Origin: JAPEKQ01 sp964516845
Lineage (GTDB): Bacteria > Joyebacterota > Joyebacteria > Joyebacterales > Joyebacteraceae
NCBI GenBank assembly: GCA_964516845.1
Contig: CAZEXP010000001.1
Coordinates: 124,001-188,000 of the forward strand
Reading direction: 5' to 3'
DNA: 64,000 bases
Shown here: positions 26,011-34,748 of the stretch, piece after piece
How the letters are laid out: each line of letters begins with the position of its first letter
Position numbering within the stretch: position 1 is the first letter of the stretch
The notes under the pieces: model-generated
Seen by the model: the letters and a program-made list of their open reading frames with translations, nothing else
Told to the model about the DNA's origin: nothing
The model's database searches: none
Translations under genes and position numbers: made by a program

Positions 26011-26955
26011 ATGACGGTGACGATACTGATCCCGCTCTACAACGAAGAGGGGAGTCTCCGGGAACTCGTGGAGGCCATCTCGGCGGCGATGTCGCCAACG
26101 GGCTGGGCCTGGGAGATCCTCTTCATCAATGACGGGAGCACGGACGGGTCCCTCGATATACTTCGTGAGCTGTACGACTCGCGGGACAACATCGAGGTCA
26201 TCTCTTTCGGACGGAACAGCGGGAAGGCGGCCGGCCTGGCCGTCGGGTTCGCCGAGGCGCGGGGCGACGTGGTCATCACGATGGACGCGGACCTTCAGGA
26301 CGATCCCGCCGAGATCCCCGGAATGATCCGGATGCTCGATGAGGGATACGACCTCGTCTCCGGCTGGAAGAAGGAGCGGCACGACCCACTGTCGAAGCGC
26401 ATCCCGTCGAAGCTCTTCAACGGCGTCACACGGATGGTCAGCGGGCTGACGCTTCATGACATGAACTGCGGCCTGAAGGCCTACCGGCGAGACGTCGTCA
26501 AGACCATCAGGGTCTACGGCGAGCTCCACCGGTACACGCCGGTCCTCGCACACTTTGCGGGTTTCCGTGTGACCGAGACCGTGGTCCGTCACCACGCAAG
26601 GAAGTTCGGTCAGTCGAAGTACGGCATCGAGCGGTTCGCGCGAGGCGGCTTCGATCTTCTCACGGTGCTCTTCCTGCGGCGCTATCTCACACGACCTCTC
26701 CACCTGTTCGGGATGCTCGGTTCCATCCTTTTCGCGGGCGGGTTCGGTATCGGCGTCTATCTCACGGTCGTGAAGATCATGGGCGGAGCGATCGGCAGAC
26801 GCCCGCTCCTGACCCTCGGCATCCTGCTGATGGTCGTCGGTGTCCAGTTCGTGTCGCTCGGGCTCCTCGGCGAGATGATCGCCAATCTCAGGAGCACCGG
26901 GATCACGTATCCTATCCTCGAGCACCTCAAGCCGCGCGGAGGGAGTCGTGGTTGA
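26011..26955 (+). CDS. GT2 polyprenyl-phosphate glycosyltransferase (GtrB/ArnC-like)
   Basis: A 314-residue enzyme. The GT-A domain has ILIPLYNEEGSLREL, FINDGSTDGSLDIL, the metal site MDADLQDDP and NCGLKAYRRDVV. Two C-terminal membrane helices (MLGSILFAGGFGIGVYL and LLTLGILLMVVGVQFVSLGL) follow, as in GtrB and ArnC. These make polyprenyl-phosphate-linked sugars on the inner leaflet. ATG 26011 follows AAGGAG. It adjoins the epimerase gene, which may provide its donor. Confidence 0.92.
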   Translation: MTVTILIPLYNEEGSLRELVEAISAAMSPTGWAWEILFINDGSTDGSLDILRELYDSRDNIEVISFGRNSGKAAGLAVGFAEARGDVVITMDADLQDDPAEIPGMIRMLDEGYDLVSGWKKERHDPLSKRIPSKLFNGVTRMVSGLTLHDMNCGLKAYRRDVVKTIRVYGELHRYTPVLAHFAGFRVTETVVRHHARKFGQSKYGIERFARGGFDLLTVLFLRRYLTRPLHLFGMLGSILFAGGFGIGVYLTVVKIMGGAIGRRPLLTLGILLMVVGVQFVSLGLLGEMIANLRSTGITYPILEHLKPRGGSRG

Positions 26956-28138
26956 TGCGCCGACCTCCGAGACCAGGGGTCTGACGGACGAGGCCGCTCG
27001 AATCGCGATCGTCGGGCCGGCCTATCCGCTGCGCGGCGGAAACGCGCTCTTCGTGGCGCATCTGCTCGATGCGCTACGGCAGGACCACGACGTGTACGTC
27101 GTCTCCTACAGCCGTCTCTACCCGGGGCTGCTCTTTCCCGGCAAGACGCAGATGAACGTCAGCCGTGACCCGGTGAAGACGACGCCATCGCGGCAGCTGG
27201 TTGACTCGATCAATCCCATCAGCTGGTTTCGGACAGCCCGATGGATCTGCGCGCCGAAACGTCGTCCCGACCTCGTCGTGTTCACGTGGTGGAACCCGTT
27301 CTTCGGACCGGCTCTCGGCGCGATCGCGCGACTTGTGAAGCGTGGATGCGGAGCCGGAGTGGTGTTCGTCGCTGAGAACGTGGTGTCACACGAGAACCGT
27401 TTCGTCGATCGCTTCCTGACTCGGTACGCTCTGGCGTCCGCCGACTACTTCCTCGTTCTCTCCGGGGTCGTGGCCCGGCGGATTCAGTCGCTCTTTCCGG
27501 GCGTCCCGGTGCGGCAGGCAGCGCTTCCCATCTATGACTGCTATCGCGCCGATGAGATCGACCGTGATGCGGTCCGGTCCAGACTCGGGCTGACGAAACC
27601 GACGATCCTCTTCTTCGGATACGTCCGAGCCTACAAGGGGCTTCAGTATCTGCTCGAAGCCATGCCGGCCGTTCTCGAGAAGCACGATGTCCAGCTTCTG
27701 GTCGTCGGCGAGTTCTACGATGAACAGCAGCGCTACGAACGGCTGATCGCCGCGCTTGATATCGGCGAGGCGGTCACCGTCGTCGCGGAGCACGTTCCCG
27801 ATGAGGCTGTCGGCGAGTACTTCGTGGCGTCGGACGTCGTGGCACTCCCGTATCTCTCCGCGACCCAGAGCGGGATCACCCAGATAGCGTACGCCTTCGG
27901 ACTTCCCGTCATCAGCACGAACGTCGGCGGTCTTCCCGAGGTAGTCAAGGACGGGAGAACGGGCTATGTTGTAGAGTCGGGCAGCGCTGCGGCGCTCTCG
28001 GCCGCCATCGTCCGCTTCTTCGAGGGCGACGAGCAGGCGAAGCTGACACGCGGCGTCGCCGAAGAGGCGCGGGCCGACCAGGCGGGGGAACTCATGCGTC
28101 GCTCGATCGAGGACTTCCTCGAACTCAACAGGGGGTAG
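26948..28138 (+). CDS. Glycosyltransferase family 4 (GT-B)
   Basis: A 396-residue GT-B enzyme. The N-terminal half has VGPAYPLRGGNALFVAHLL. The C-terminal nucleotide-binding half has ILFFGYVRAYKGLQYLLEAM, VVGEFYDE, and the retaining-GT motif around SATQSGITQIAYAFGLPVISTNVGGLPEVV. The conserved donor-site Glu region is partly altered (SATQSGITQ instead of EGFGLxxLE). It starts at a GTG inside the previous gene's last codons. It probably extends the glycan on a lipid carrier. Confidence 0.9.
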   Translation: MVDAPTSETRGLTDEAARIAIVGPAYPLRGGNALFVAHLLDALRQDHDVYVVSYSRLYPGLLFPGKTQMNVSRDPVKTTPSRQLVDSINPISWFRTARWICAPKRRPDLVVFTWWNPFFGPALGAIARLVKRGCGAGVVFVAENVVSHENRFVDRFLTRYALASADYFLVLSGVVARRIQSLFPGVPVRQAALPIYDCYRADEIDRDAVRSRLGLTKPTILFFGYVRAYKGLQYLLEAMPAVLEKHDVQLLVVGEFYDEQQRYERLIAALDIGEAVTVVAEHVPDEAVGEYFVASDVVALPYLSATQSGITQIAYAFGLPVISTNVGGLPEVVKDGRTGYVVESGSAAALSAAIVRFFEGDEQAKLTRGVAEEARADQAGELMRRSIEDFLELNRG

Positions 28139-28139
28139 C

Positions 28140-29048
28140 ATGCCGGACCCGGCGGTCACTGCGGTTGTGATCAACTGGAACGGGATACCCGTGATCGAGG
28201 CATGTCTCGCGTCGCTTCTCGACTCGACGTATGAGCGGCTCTCGGTTCTGGTGGTCGACAACGCCTCCGAGGACGATTCGGTCTCCGTCATCCGAGAACG
28301 CTACCCGGCCGTCCGCATCGAAAGTACAGGGAGGAATCTCGGCTACGCCGGGGGCGCGAATCACGGCCTCAGGGCCGCGCGCGCTTCCGGGGCGGCGTAT
28401 GTTCTCCTGATGAATAACGACGTGGAGATCGCGCCGGATGCCGTTGGGGAGCTGGTTCGGGCCGCCGAGGAACACCCGGACGCCATGCTGCTCGGTCCGA
28501 AGATCTACTACTTCGACCGGCCGGACGTCATCTGGTCCGCCGGTGGGGTCGTGTCGTTCTGGACCGGCAACATCCGGCACCTGGGGATCCGGGAGCAGGA
28601 CCACGGGCAGTTCGACGAACTCCGCGAGGTCGACTATCTGACGGGGTGCGCCGTGCTGCTCCCGGCGCGGACGCTCGAGACGGTCGGCGAGCTCGATGAG
28701 ACGTACTACATGTACAACGAGGACACCGACTGGTCGACCCGCGTCATACGGTCGGGCGGAAAGGTCCTCTACGTGCCGTCGGCCCGGCTCTGGCACAAGG
28801 TGTCGTCGAGTTCGGGAGGGGGCCTGACGAGCTACAAGATCTATCACCGGATACGCAGCACGCTGGCGTATTTCAGACGATATGCGGCGTGGTACCAGTG
28901 GTTCGGCATCCTGCCCGCGACAGCGGCGCGGACGATCACGTTCGCCTTTGCGCAGATAGCGCACGGCGAGGGGGGGCGCGTCTCAGCGCTCATTCGCGGG
29001 ATAGCCGACGGCGCCACGGGGAGGCGGAGGGGCTACACGAATGACTAG
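28140..29048 (+). CDS. Glycosyltransferase family 2 (rhamnosyltransferase-like)
   Basis: A 302-residue inverting GT-A enzyme. It has VVINWNGIPVIEACLASLL, VVDNASEDDSVSVI, GRNLGYAGGANHGL, LLMNNDVEIAPDA, a central GCAVLLPARTLE and DETYYMYNEDTDWSTRVI. This is the WbbL/rhamnosyl-type subgroup of GT2. It starts 2 nt after the preceding stop, and the next gene overlaps its end by 8 nt. The sugar specificity is unproven. Confidence 0.9.
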   Translation: MPDPAVTAVVINWNGIPVIEACLASLLDSTYERLSVLVVDNASEDDSVSVIRERYPAVRIESTGRNLGYAGGANHGLRAARASGAAYVLLMNNDVEIAPDAVGELVRAAEEHPDAMLLGPKIYYFDRPDVIWSAGGVVSFWTGNIRHLGIREQDHGQFDELREVDYLTGCAVLLPARTLETVGELDETYYMYNEDTDWSTRVIRSGGKVLYVPSARLWHKVSSSSGGGLTSYKIYHRIRSTLAYFRRYAAWYQWFGILPATAARTITFAFAQIAHGEGGRVSALIRGIADGATGRRRGYTND

Positions 29049-30447
29049 GCAAACGAGGAAACGTATCAGATGGGCACGACCGTGGACACGCGTGCTTTCG
29101 GCGCTGCTGCTCGTCGTCGCGATCGCGGGACCGGGACTGCTCTCCGGATGCGCGAGCGACGGTGGAGGAGACGGACGACCACGAGTCATCATCTTCGGGG
29201 TCGACTCCGCGAACTGGAACGTGATGACGCCGATGCTCGAGGCGGGAGAGCTCCCGAATATCGCGCGACTCGTGCGTCGGGGCTCGTACGGCGTGCTCAA
29301 GAGCGGAATACCGATCCAGTCACCCCAGATGTGGACCTCGATCGCCACGGGCGTCGTGCCCGAGCGGCACGGGATCACCGGGTTCACGGCGGAGATACCA
29401 GGGACTGACAACGAGCTTCCGGTGACCAACAACATGCGTCGGGTCAAGGCCTTCTGGAACATTCTCACCGACGAGGATGTCTCGGTGGGCATTGTGGGGT
29501 GGTGGCCCAGCTGGCCGGTCGATGAGGTGAACGGCTTCATGATCGCGCAGCGTGCGTGGCCGATGAACTGGTCCGTGCACGGCGTGCCCTTCGGCGCGGC
29601 GCGGGACCGGGACGGACGGTTGATCGTCCAGGATTTCCCCGGCCGGACGTATCCCGAAGGCCTCTACAAGGACTTCGAGCAGTTCGTGATGACCGAGGAG
29701 GACGTGACCCTCGATGAACTCAACCGCTTCTTCGCCGACTCGCGTTTCACGGATCACAGGAAGCAGTTCCACGCGCGGTGGGTCTACGCCAAGGACAGGA
29801 CCTTCGCGGATGCGGGTCTCCACTACTACACACAGGAGAGACCCGAGGTCTTCGCGGTCTATCTCCAGGGAACCGACGTGGTCTCACACTACTACTGGGG
29901 CTACCAGACGGCGGAGGGCTTCACCGTGTCGCCGGAGGACGAGCGCATGTACGGCGCCGTCGTACGCAACTACTACGCGTTCATCGACGACGTCATCGGC
30001 GCGTTCCTCGACGTGGCGCCGGAAGAGACCGCCGTACTGGTGATCTCGGACCACGGGTTCGAGACGAAGCGTGATCTGAAGGTGCTGTGGGAGCGCGGCG
30101 AGGCCATCAGGACCCTTGAGGGCAACAAGGATGTTCCGTGGGACCACGCGATCGACGGCGCCATCATCTTCGCAGGACCGGGCATCAAGCGCGGCGTGCC
30201 GACGCCCGATATGTCGGTCGTCGACGTCATGCCGACGCTGATGGCCTACCTCGGTCTGCCTGTGGCGGAGGATCTCGACGGCCGTCCCGCTCTTGCGCTC
30301 TTCGAGGACGACTATCTCAGCGCTCACCCGATCCAGTGGGTCGCGTCATACGAGACGGGGGAGGCGCGCGGCGAGGACGGCCCGATAGCCTCGCCGATGG
30401 ATGAAGGCATCAAGGAGAAGCTGCGGTCGCTGGGCTACATCGAGTGA
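29041..30447 (+). CDS. Alkaline-phosphatase-superfamily lipoprotein (type I phosphodiesterase-like)
   Basis: A 468-residue exported protein. A basic N-terminus and hydrophobic stretch end in a lipobox (LLSGC, Cys37). The phosphodiesterase fold is shown by VIIFGVDSANWNVM (metal Asp), QMWTSIATGVVPERHGI (candidate Thr/Ser nucleophile), DVVSHYYWGY and VISDHGFE (metal Asp-His). It may hydrolyse or transfer phosphoryl-linked groups on surface glycans. The C-terminus KLRSLGYIE is shared with the paralogue at 31606. Confidence 0.85.
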   Translation: MTRQTRKRIRWARPWTRVLSALLLVVAIAGPGLLSGCASDGGGDGRPRVIIFGVDSANWNVMTPMLEAGELPNIARLVRRGSYGVLKSGIPIQSPQMWTSIATGVVPERHGITGFTAEIPGTDNELPVTNNMRRVKAFWNILTDEDVSVGIVGWWPSWPVDEVNGFMIAQRAWPMNWSVHGVPFGAARDRDGRLIVQDFPGRTYPEGLYKDFEQFVMTEEDVTLDELNRFFADSRFTDHRKQFHARWVYAKDRTFADAGLHYYTQERPEVFAVYLQGTDVVSHYYWGYQTAEGFTVSPEDERMYGAVVRNYYAFIDDVIGAFLDVAPEETAVLVISDHGFETKRDLKVLWERGEAIRTLEGNKDVPWDHAIDGAIIFAGPGIKRGVPTPDMSVVDVMPTLMAYLGLPVAEDLDGRPALALFEDDYLSAHPIQWVASYETGEARGEDGPIASPMDEGIKEKLRSLGYIE

Positions 30448-30470
30448 TCGTGTTCCAACCCGGGAGAGAC

Positions 30471-31580
30471 ATGGACACGAGCGTACGATTCGATTGCAGG
30501 CACTATGTCGGCGACCGCCCCTGCGTGTGGGGCGGACGCTGCGACGGATGCGCGCATTACAGCGGCATGGGGACACGGATCCTCGTCATCAAGCTCGCCG
30601 CGGCCGGTGACGTCCTGCGCGCAACAGCCGTGTTGCCACCGCTGAAGCGCAAGCATCCGGAGTCTCACATCACGTGGGTGACGGACTCCGTTGCGATGCC
30701 GTTCCTCGAGCACAACCCGTACGTGGACCGCGTCATGCCCTTCGGCTTCGCGTCCCACGTGGAACTCGCGGCACAACGTTTCGATGAGGTCATTTGTCTC
30801 GACAAGGAACCCCGCGCCGCAGCGTTCGCCGGAGATGTCGCCGCCGACCGCCGCCTCGGCTACGGACTGACGGAGTGCGGTACTGTCACGCCGATAGACG
30901 AAGGGGCGCGGTACGACTTCGATCTGGGTCTCTCGAACGAACGCAAGTTCCGGGAGAACACGCGGAGCGCCCCGGACATCTACTGCGAGGTGGCGGGTGT
31001 CGAGTATGAGGGCGAGCCCTACCTGCTCGCGCTTCCGGACGCGTCGCTCTCCCATGCTCGTGACTTTCTCGCCGGGCTAGCGGTCGCGGACCCGCTCGTC
31101 GGACTCAATGTCGGCGCCGGCGGTGTGTTCGCCAACAAGGCATGGACGGCCGAGGGATACGCCGAGCTTGCGCAACGAGTCGTCTCCGAACTCGGCGGCG
31201 TCTGTGTGGCGCTGGGCGGTCCCGATGATCGCGAGCGGATGACGCGCGTCGTGGAGTTGTCGGACGGGGCGGCGCTCGACGGAGGCATCCACTCTCTTCT
31301 GGACTTCGCCGCGATCGTGGCGCACCTGGATGCGCTGGTCACGGGAGACACGATGGCCCTCCACATCGCGGTCGCCGTCGGCGTCCCGGTCGTCGCTCTG
31401 TTCGGCCCGACGGTCCCCCAGGAGATCGAGGTCTACGGCAGAGGACGCAAGGTGGTCTCGCCGGCCGATTGCGCGCCCTGCTACCTGCGCAGCTGTGACC
31501 GAAGTCCCAGCTGCATGGAACAGCTTCCCACTGACGCCGTAATGGATTCGCTGCGCGAGGTTCTGGCGGAGGACGTCTAG
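30471..31580 (+). CDS. Glycosyltransferase family 9 (heptosyltransferase-like) with N-terminal cysteine cluster
   Basis: A 369-residue protein. Its first 30 residues hold FDCRHYVGDRPC...GRCDGCAHY, a four-cysteine motif that precedes some FCB-type GT9 proteins and may bind zinc. The GT9 body follows: ILVIKLAAAGDVLRATAVLPPLK, LNVGAGGVFANKAW, LGGPDDRERM and VTGDTMALHIAVAVGVPVVALFGPT. GT9 enzymes add heptose or related sugars to the LPS core. ATG 30471 has GGGAGAG upstream. An earlier GTG at 30444 overlapping the preceding stop is possible. Confidence 0.9.
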   Translation: MDTSVRFDCRHYVGDRPCVWGGRCDGCAHYSGMGTRILVIKLAAAGDVLRATAVLPPLKRKHPESHITWVTDSVAMPFLEHNPYVDRVMPFGFASHVELAAQRFDEVICLDKEPRAAAFAGDVAADRRLGYGLTECGTVTPIDEGARYDFDLGLSNERKFRENTRSAPDIYCEVAGVEYEGEPYLLALPDASLSHARDFLAGLAVADPLVGLNVGAGGVFANKAWTAEGYAELAQRVVSELGGVCVALGGPDDRERMTRVVELSDGAALDGGIHSLLDFAAIVAHLDALVTGDTMALHIAVAVGVPVVALFGPTVPQEIEVYGRGRKVVSPADCAPCYLRSCDRSPSCMEQLPTDAVMDSLREVLAEDV

Positions 31581-31605
31581 AGCCGCGCTGAGCAGAGAGA
31601 GGGCT

Positions 31606-33393
31606 ATGAACCCGACCGCACGATCAACACAGGCTCCCCGGAAGGCCGCCGCACTCGATGTGGCCGTGTTCGCCGCGGCGTACGCGCTTCTCGTGGCCGC
31701 CGTGCTGGGAGCGCTCGGACTCCGCACGAGCGGTTTCGCATTCACGCTCGCGCTTCCTCAACTGCTGCCTCTCGTGCTCTCGAGCTTCCTGGCATATCTT
31801 CTCGTCGGGTTCGTGGTTCTGGCCCCCTCGCTGCTGAGGCGCACCCGTGGGACGAGCAGGCGGACCGGGTTCCGCCTCGCGTTCGCCATGACGACGGTGA
31901 CGGTCTGGGTATCTCTCACCGTGAGCTTCCTTCCCGTGAAGGGGTCGGAGACATTCGTGCGCGCTGGAACCCTGACGACGTTCCAGCTCAACATGCTGGG
32001 GCTCGCCGCCGTGTTCGCCGCCGGACTCCTGGCAGGATGGATCACATCGTTTCTCCTGCTGAGACTGCTGCGCGCCCTCAACGCTTCGCTGACGCCGAAC
32101 GGCACGCGGATGATCGGATTCGGGCTTGCCGGATTGGCCCTGGTCGCGCTGCTGGTCGGCCCCTCGGTACGGGCCCGGAGCTTCTCGCATCTGGCGCTGC
32201 CCGACGGCGGAACATGGAACGAGCGTCCCAGAGTCGCGGTGGTCGGCGTGGACGGGTGTGATTGGGAGATGCTCGGTCCGCTTGTCGAGGCGGGGGAACT
32301 CCCGAACTTCGCGCGTCTGATGGAGCATGGCTCGTACGGCCCGCTGCTCTCGATGGACCCGATGATCTCTCCGAGGATATGGACGACCATTGCGACCGGC
32401 GAGACGCCGGAGGAGCACGGCATCATCGGTTTCACCAACGCCGCGGGTGTCCCGGTCAACGCGCGGATGCGACGCTCCCCGGCGGTATGGGAGATCGTCT
32501 CTGCATACGGCGGTGTGTCCGCTGTGAACGGCTGGTACGTGACCTGGCCGACCGACGACGTGCGCGGCTACATGGTCTCGGACCGCGTTCACAGCCTTCT
32601 GCGAGGCGCCACACAGATCTGGCACTCCATCGAGGGCGAACCGACGAACGAACGTCTCGCCCGGTTCGGGCAATTCACATTCGACAGCGGGTACAAGCGG
32701 TTTCAGAGAACGGAGACCGCCTATCAGCAGAACCGCATCGTCGACGAACCGCTCCGCTGGGGATATCTCAGGGATACGATCTACGGTCGCCTTTCCCACG
32801 AGCTCCTGCCGCGCTACGAGCCGGATCTCTCGATGGTCTACTTCCGCGGCATCGATTTCGTCCAGCACTTCTTCTGGCAGTACACGGATCGGGCTGATTT
32901 TCCCGGGGTCACGGATGCTGAGGCGCGTGAGTACGGGGAGGTCATCGCGAACTACTACCGGTATCAGGACGGGCTTCTCGGGCGTCTGTTGGACGATCTC
33001 GGGGATGACGTGAGCGTTCTCCTCGTATCGGACCACGGCTTCACCGCGCGCGTTCTCCTCGACCCGAACATGCCGGAGCTGACGGGCATGCACGATCGCC
33101 GCGGAGTCATCATCGCATCGGGTCCGGCCTTCGCCGACGCGGGCTACGTGGAGGGAGCGACGATTCTCGATGTGGCTCCGACGACGCTGGCCGTGCTCGG
33201 CCTTCCGATAACCCGGACGATGGATGGTCGGGTCCTGACGGAGCTCCTCGCTCCGGAAGATCTTGAACGCTACCCCGTGCAGCTTGTCGAGAGCTACGGC
33301 ACGGCTCTGGGCCGCTCGGTCGAGACCGGGACGGGTTCCAGCATGGATGAGTCCATCAAGGAACAGCTCAGGTCGCTCGGCTACATCCAGTGA
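31606..33393 (+). CDS. Membrane-anchored alkaline-phosphatase-superfamily protein
   Basis: A 595-residue protein. The first 195 residues have about five membrane helices. The remainder is a periplasmic phosphodiesterase-like domain: VAVVGVDGCDWEML, RIWTTIATGETPEEHGI, DFVQHFFWQYTD and LLVSDHGF. It resembles the lipoprotein at 29041 in domain content and ends QLRSLGYIQ. The membrane part recalls phosphoethanolamine or phosphoglycerol transferases, so it may decorate the glycan, but the active-site details are not resolved. AGAGAGAGGG precedes the ATG. Confidence 0.83.
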   Translation: MNPTARSTQAPRKAAALDVAVFAAAYALLVAAVLGALGLRTSGFAFTLALPQLLPLVLSSFLAYLLVGFVVLAPSLLRRTRGTSRRTGFRLAFAMTTVTVWVSLTVSFLPVKGSETFVRAGTLTTFQLNMLGLAAVFAAGLLAGWITSFLLLRLLRALNASLTPNGTRMIGFGLAGLALVALLVGPSVRARSFSHLALPDGGTWNERPRVAVVGVDGCDWEMLGPLVEAGELPNFARLMEHGSYGPLLSMDPMISPRIWTTIATGETPEEHGIIGFTNAAGVPVNARMRRSPAVWEIVSAYGGVSAVNGWYVTWPTDDVRGYMVSDRVHSLLRGATQIWHSIEGEPTNERLARFGQFTFDSGYKRFQRTETAYQQNRIVDEPLRWGYLRDTIYGRLSHELLPRYEPDLSMVYFRGIDFVQHFFWQYTDRADFPGVTDAEAREYGEVIANYYRYQDGLLGRLLDDLGDDVSVLLVSDHGFTARVLLDPNMPELTGMHDRRGVIIASGPAFADAGYVEGATILDVAPTTLAVLGLPITRTMDGRVLTELLAPEDLERYPVQLVESYGTALGRSVETGTGSSMDESIKEQLRSLGYIQ

Positions 33394-33430
33394 CCGGCCT
33401 GATCGGAACCGTGATCCCCCTGGAGGGAAA

Positions 33431-34711
33431 TTGACCTCACGCGTCGCACTGCATCGCGCCGGAATGCATGTCCGGGTCGGCAACGTCTTTGCGGTCATCG
33501 TTGTCGGCGCGCTCCTCCAGGTGCTCACGCAAACGGTCCTCGCTCGCGGACTCACGAAAGAGGATGTGGGTCTCATCTCCCTGATTCTGGGAGCCCTGCC
33601 GCTCTTCTCCACGCTGACGCTTCTTGGGCAGGACACGTCCATCGTGAGATACCTCTCTCGAGATGGTCGAGCGGAGTACGATCTGACGGGGCACGCGAGG
33701 CGTGTTCTGATGATCGTCGTTCCGCTTGGGGCAGCGCTGGGACTGGTCGGCGGCCTCTTCTATGCTCTCCCACGGCTTCCCCTCGCCACCATCATCACCC
33801 TCGTCGCGACGCAGAACGTGGTGCTGGTGCTGACCGCATTTCTGCGAGCCAGACACCGCTATGAAGCTGCCATCATGCTGCGGCATCTTCCGGTCATCGG
33901 AAGCGCCGCTGCTCTCGCGGTGCTCTTCGCCACCGGAACCCTCAGCCTGACCACCGCGCTCGTGGCGCTTCTCGCCGCGTACGCAGTTTCGGCCGTCGTG
34001 ACGGTCGCACTCCCGTGGAACCGCTCGCCGGAGAGCGCGCTGTCCACTCCCGCGGCCCGCGTTCCCACGCGGGTGATCAGAGAAGGCCTGCTGTTTCTGG
34101 GATTGGGCGTCTCGCTGTCCGTAATGGTGAGCATCGACAGACTCGTCATCAGCCGACTGATGACCCTCTCAGACCTTGCGGTCTACTCAACGATCTTCGC
34201 GACCACGAAGGGATTCGACTTCCTGTTCTACGCTGTCGGCTATGTGCTCATGCCCGCGATCGGTCGCGGCGGCAACATGAGCCTGCGGAAACCCGCGCTG
34301 GTGGTCGGGGGAGTCACGGCGCTTGCGGTCGTCGGATACCTCCTGCTGGGCGACGAACTCGTGCATCTGCTCTTCTCAGGGCGCTACGACGAGGGCACGT
34401 ACCTGATCCCCGCTTTCGTGTTGTCCGGCGCGTTGAAGCTGTTCTACTCTATCCCGTCAAGCTATATCAGCGGGGGCGCCCCGACACGGGCCGTCCGCCA
34501 GTTCATGGTGACCAATCTCCTGACCATGGCACTGAACGTCGTACTCGACATCGTGTTCGTGCTCAGGATGGGACTCATCGGGGCGGCTCTGGCGACTGCG
34601 ATCGCCTGGGCGCTGCGCCTGATCGCGGGCCTGATCATCATGCAAATGCACAAGGGACGGGCACGGCCCCGGCACGTGACGCCTATGCCCGACGAACTGA
34701 CCGAGCCCTGA
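33431..34711 (+). CDS. Polysaccharide flippase (Wzx/MATE-like, MVF superfamily)
   Basis: A 426-residue membrane protein with about 12-14 helices. It starts near VRVGNVFAVIVVGALLQVLTQ and has LARGLTKEDVGLISLILGALPL, SMVSIDRLVISRLMTLSDLAVYS-type and KGFDFLFYAVGYVLMPAI segments common in O-antigen flippases. It would move lipid-linked repeat units to the periplasm. TTG 33431 has a strong GGAGGG 4 nt upstream. ATG 33464 is an alternative. No Wzy-type polymerase is recognised in the window. Confidence 0.87.
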   Translation: MTSRVALHRAGMHVRVGNVFAVIVVGALLQVLTQTVLARGLTKEDVGLISLILGALPLFSTLTLLGQDTSIVRYLSRDGRAEYDLTGHARRVLMIVVPLGAALGLVGGLFYALPRLPLATIITLVATQNVVLVLTAFLRARHRYEAAIMLRHLPVIGSAAALAVLFATGTLSLTTALVALLAAYAVSAVVTVALPWNRSPESALSTPAARVPTRVIREGLLFLGLGVSLSVMVSIDRLVISRLMTLSDLAVYSTIFATTKGFDFLFYAVGYVLMPAIGRGGNMSLRKPALVVGGVTALAVVGYLLLGDELVHLLFSGRYDEGTYLIPAFVLSGALKLFYSIPSSYISGGAPTRAVRQFMVTNLLTMALNVVLDIVFVLRMGLIGAALATAIAWALRLIAGLIIMQMHKGRARPRHVTPMPDELTEP

Positions 34712-34748
34712 CGGGGCTCGCGCAAACCCAACGACGAGAGAGGAACCC

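Noticed and set aside
31624..33642. A 672-codon open frame on the minus strand
   Set aside because: It mirrors the phosphodiesterase-superfamily gene on the + strand. Composition is that of a reverse-frame shadow and no motif is recognisable.
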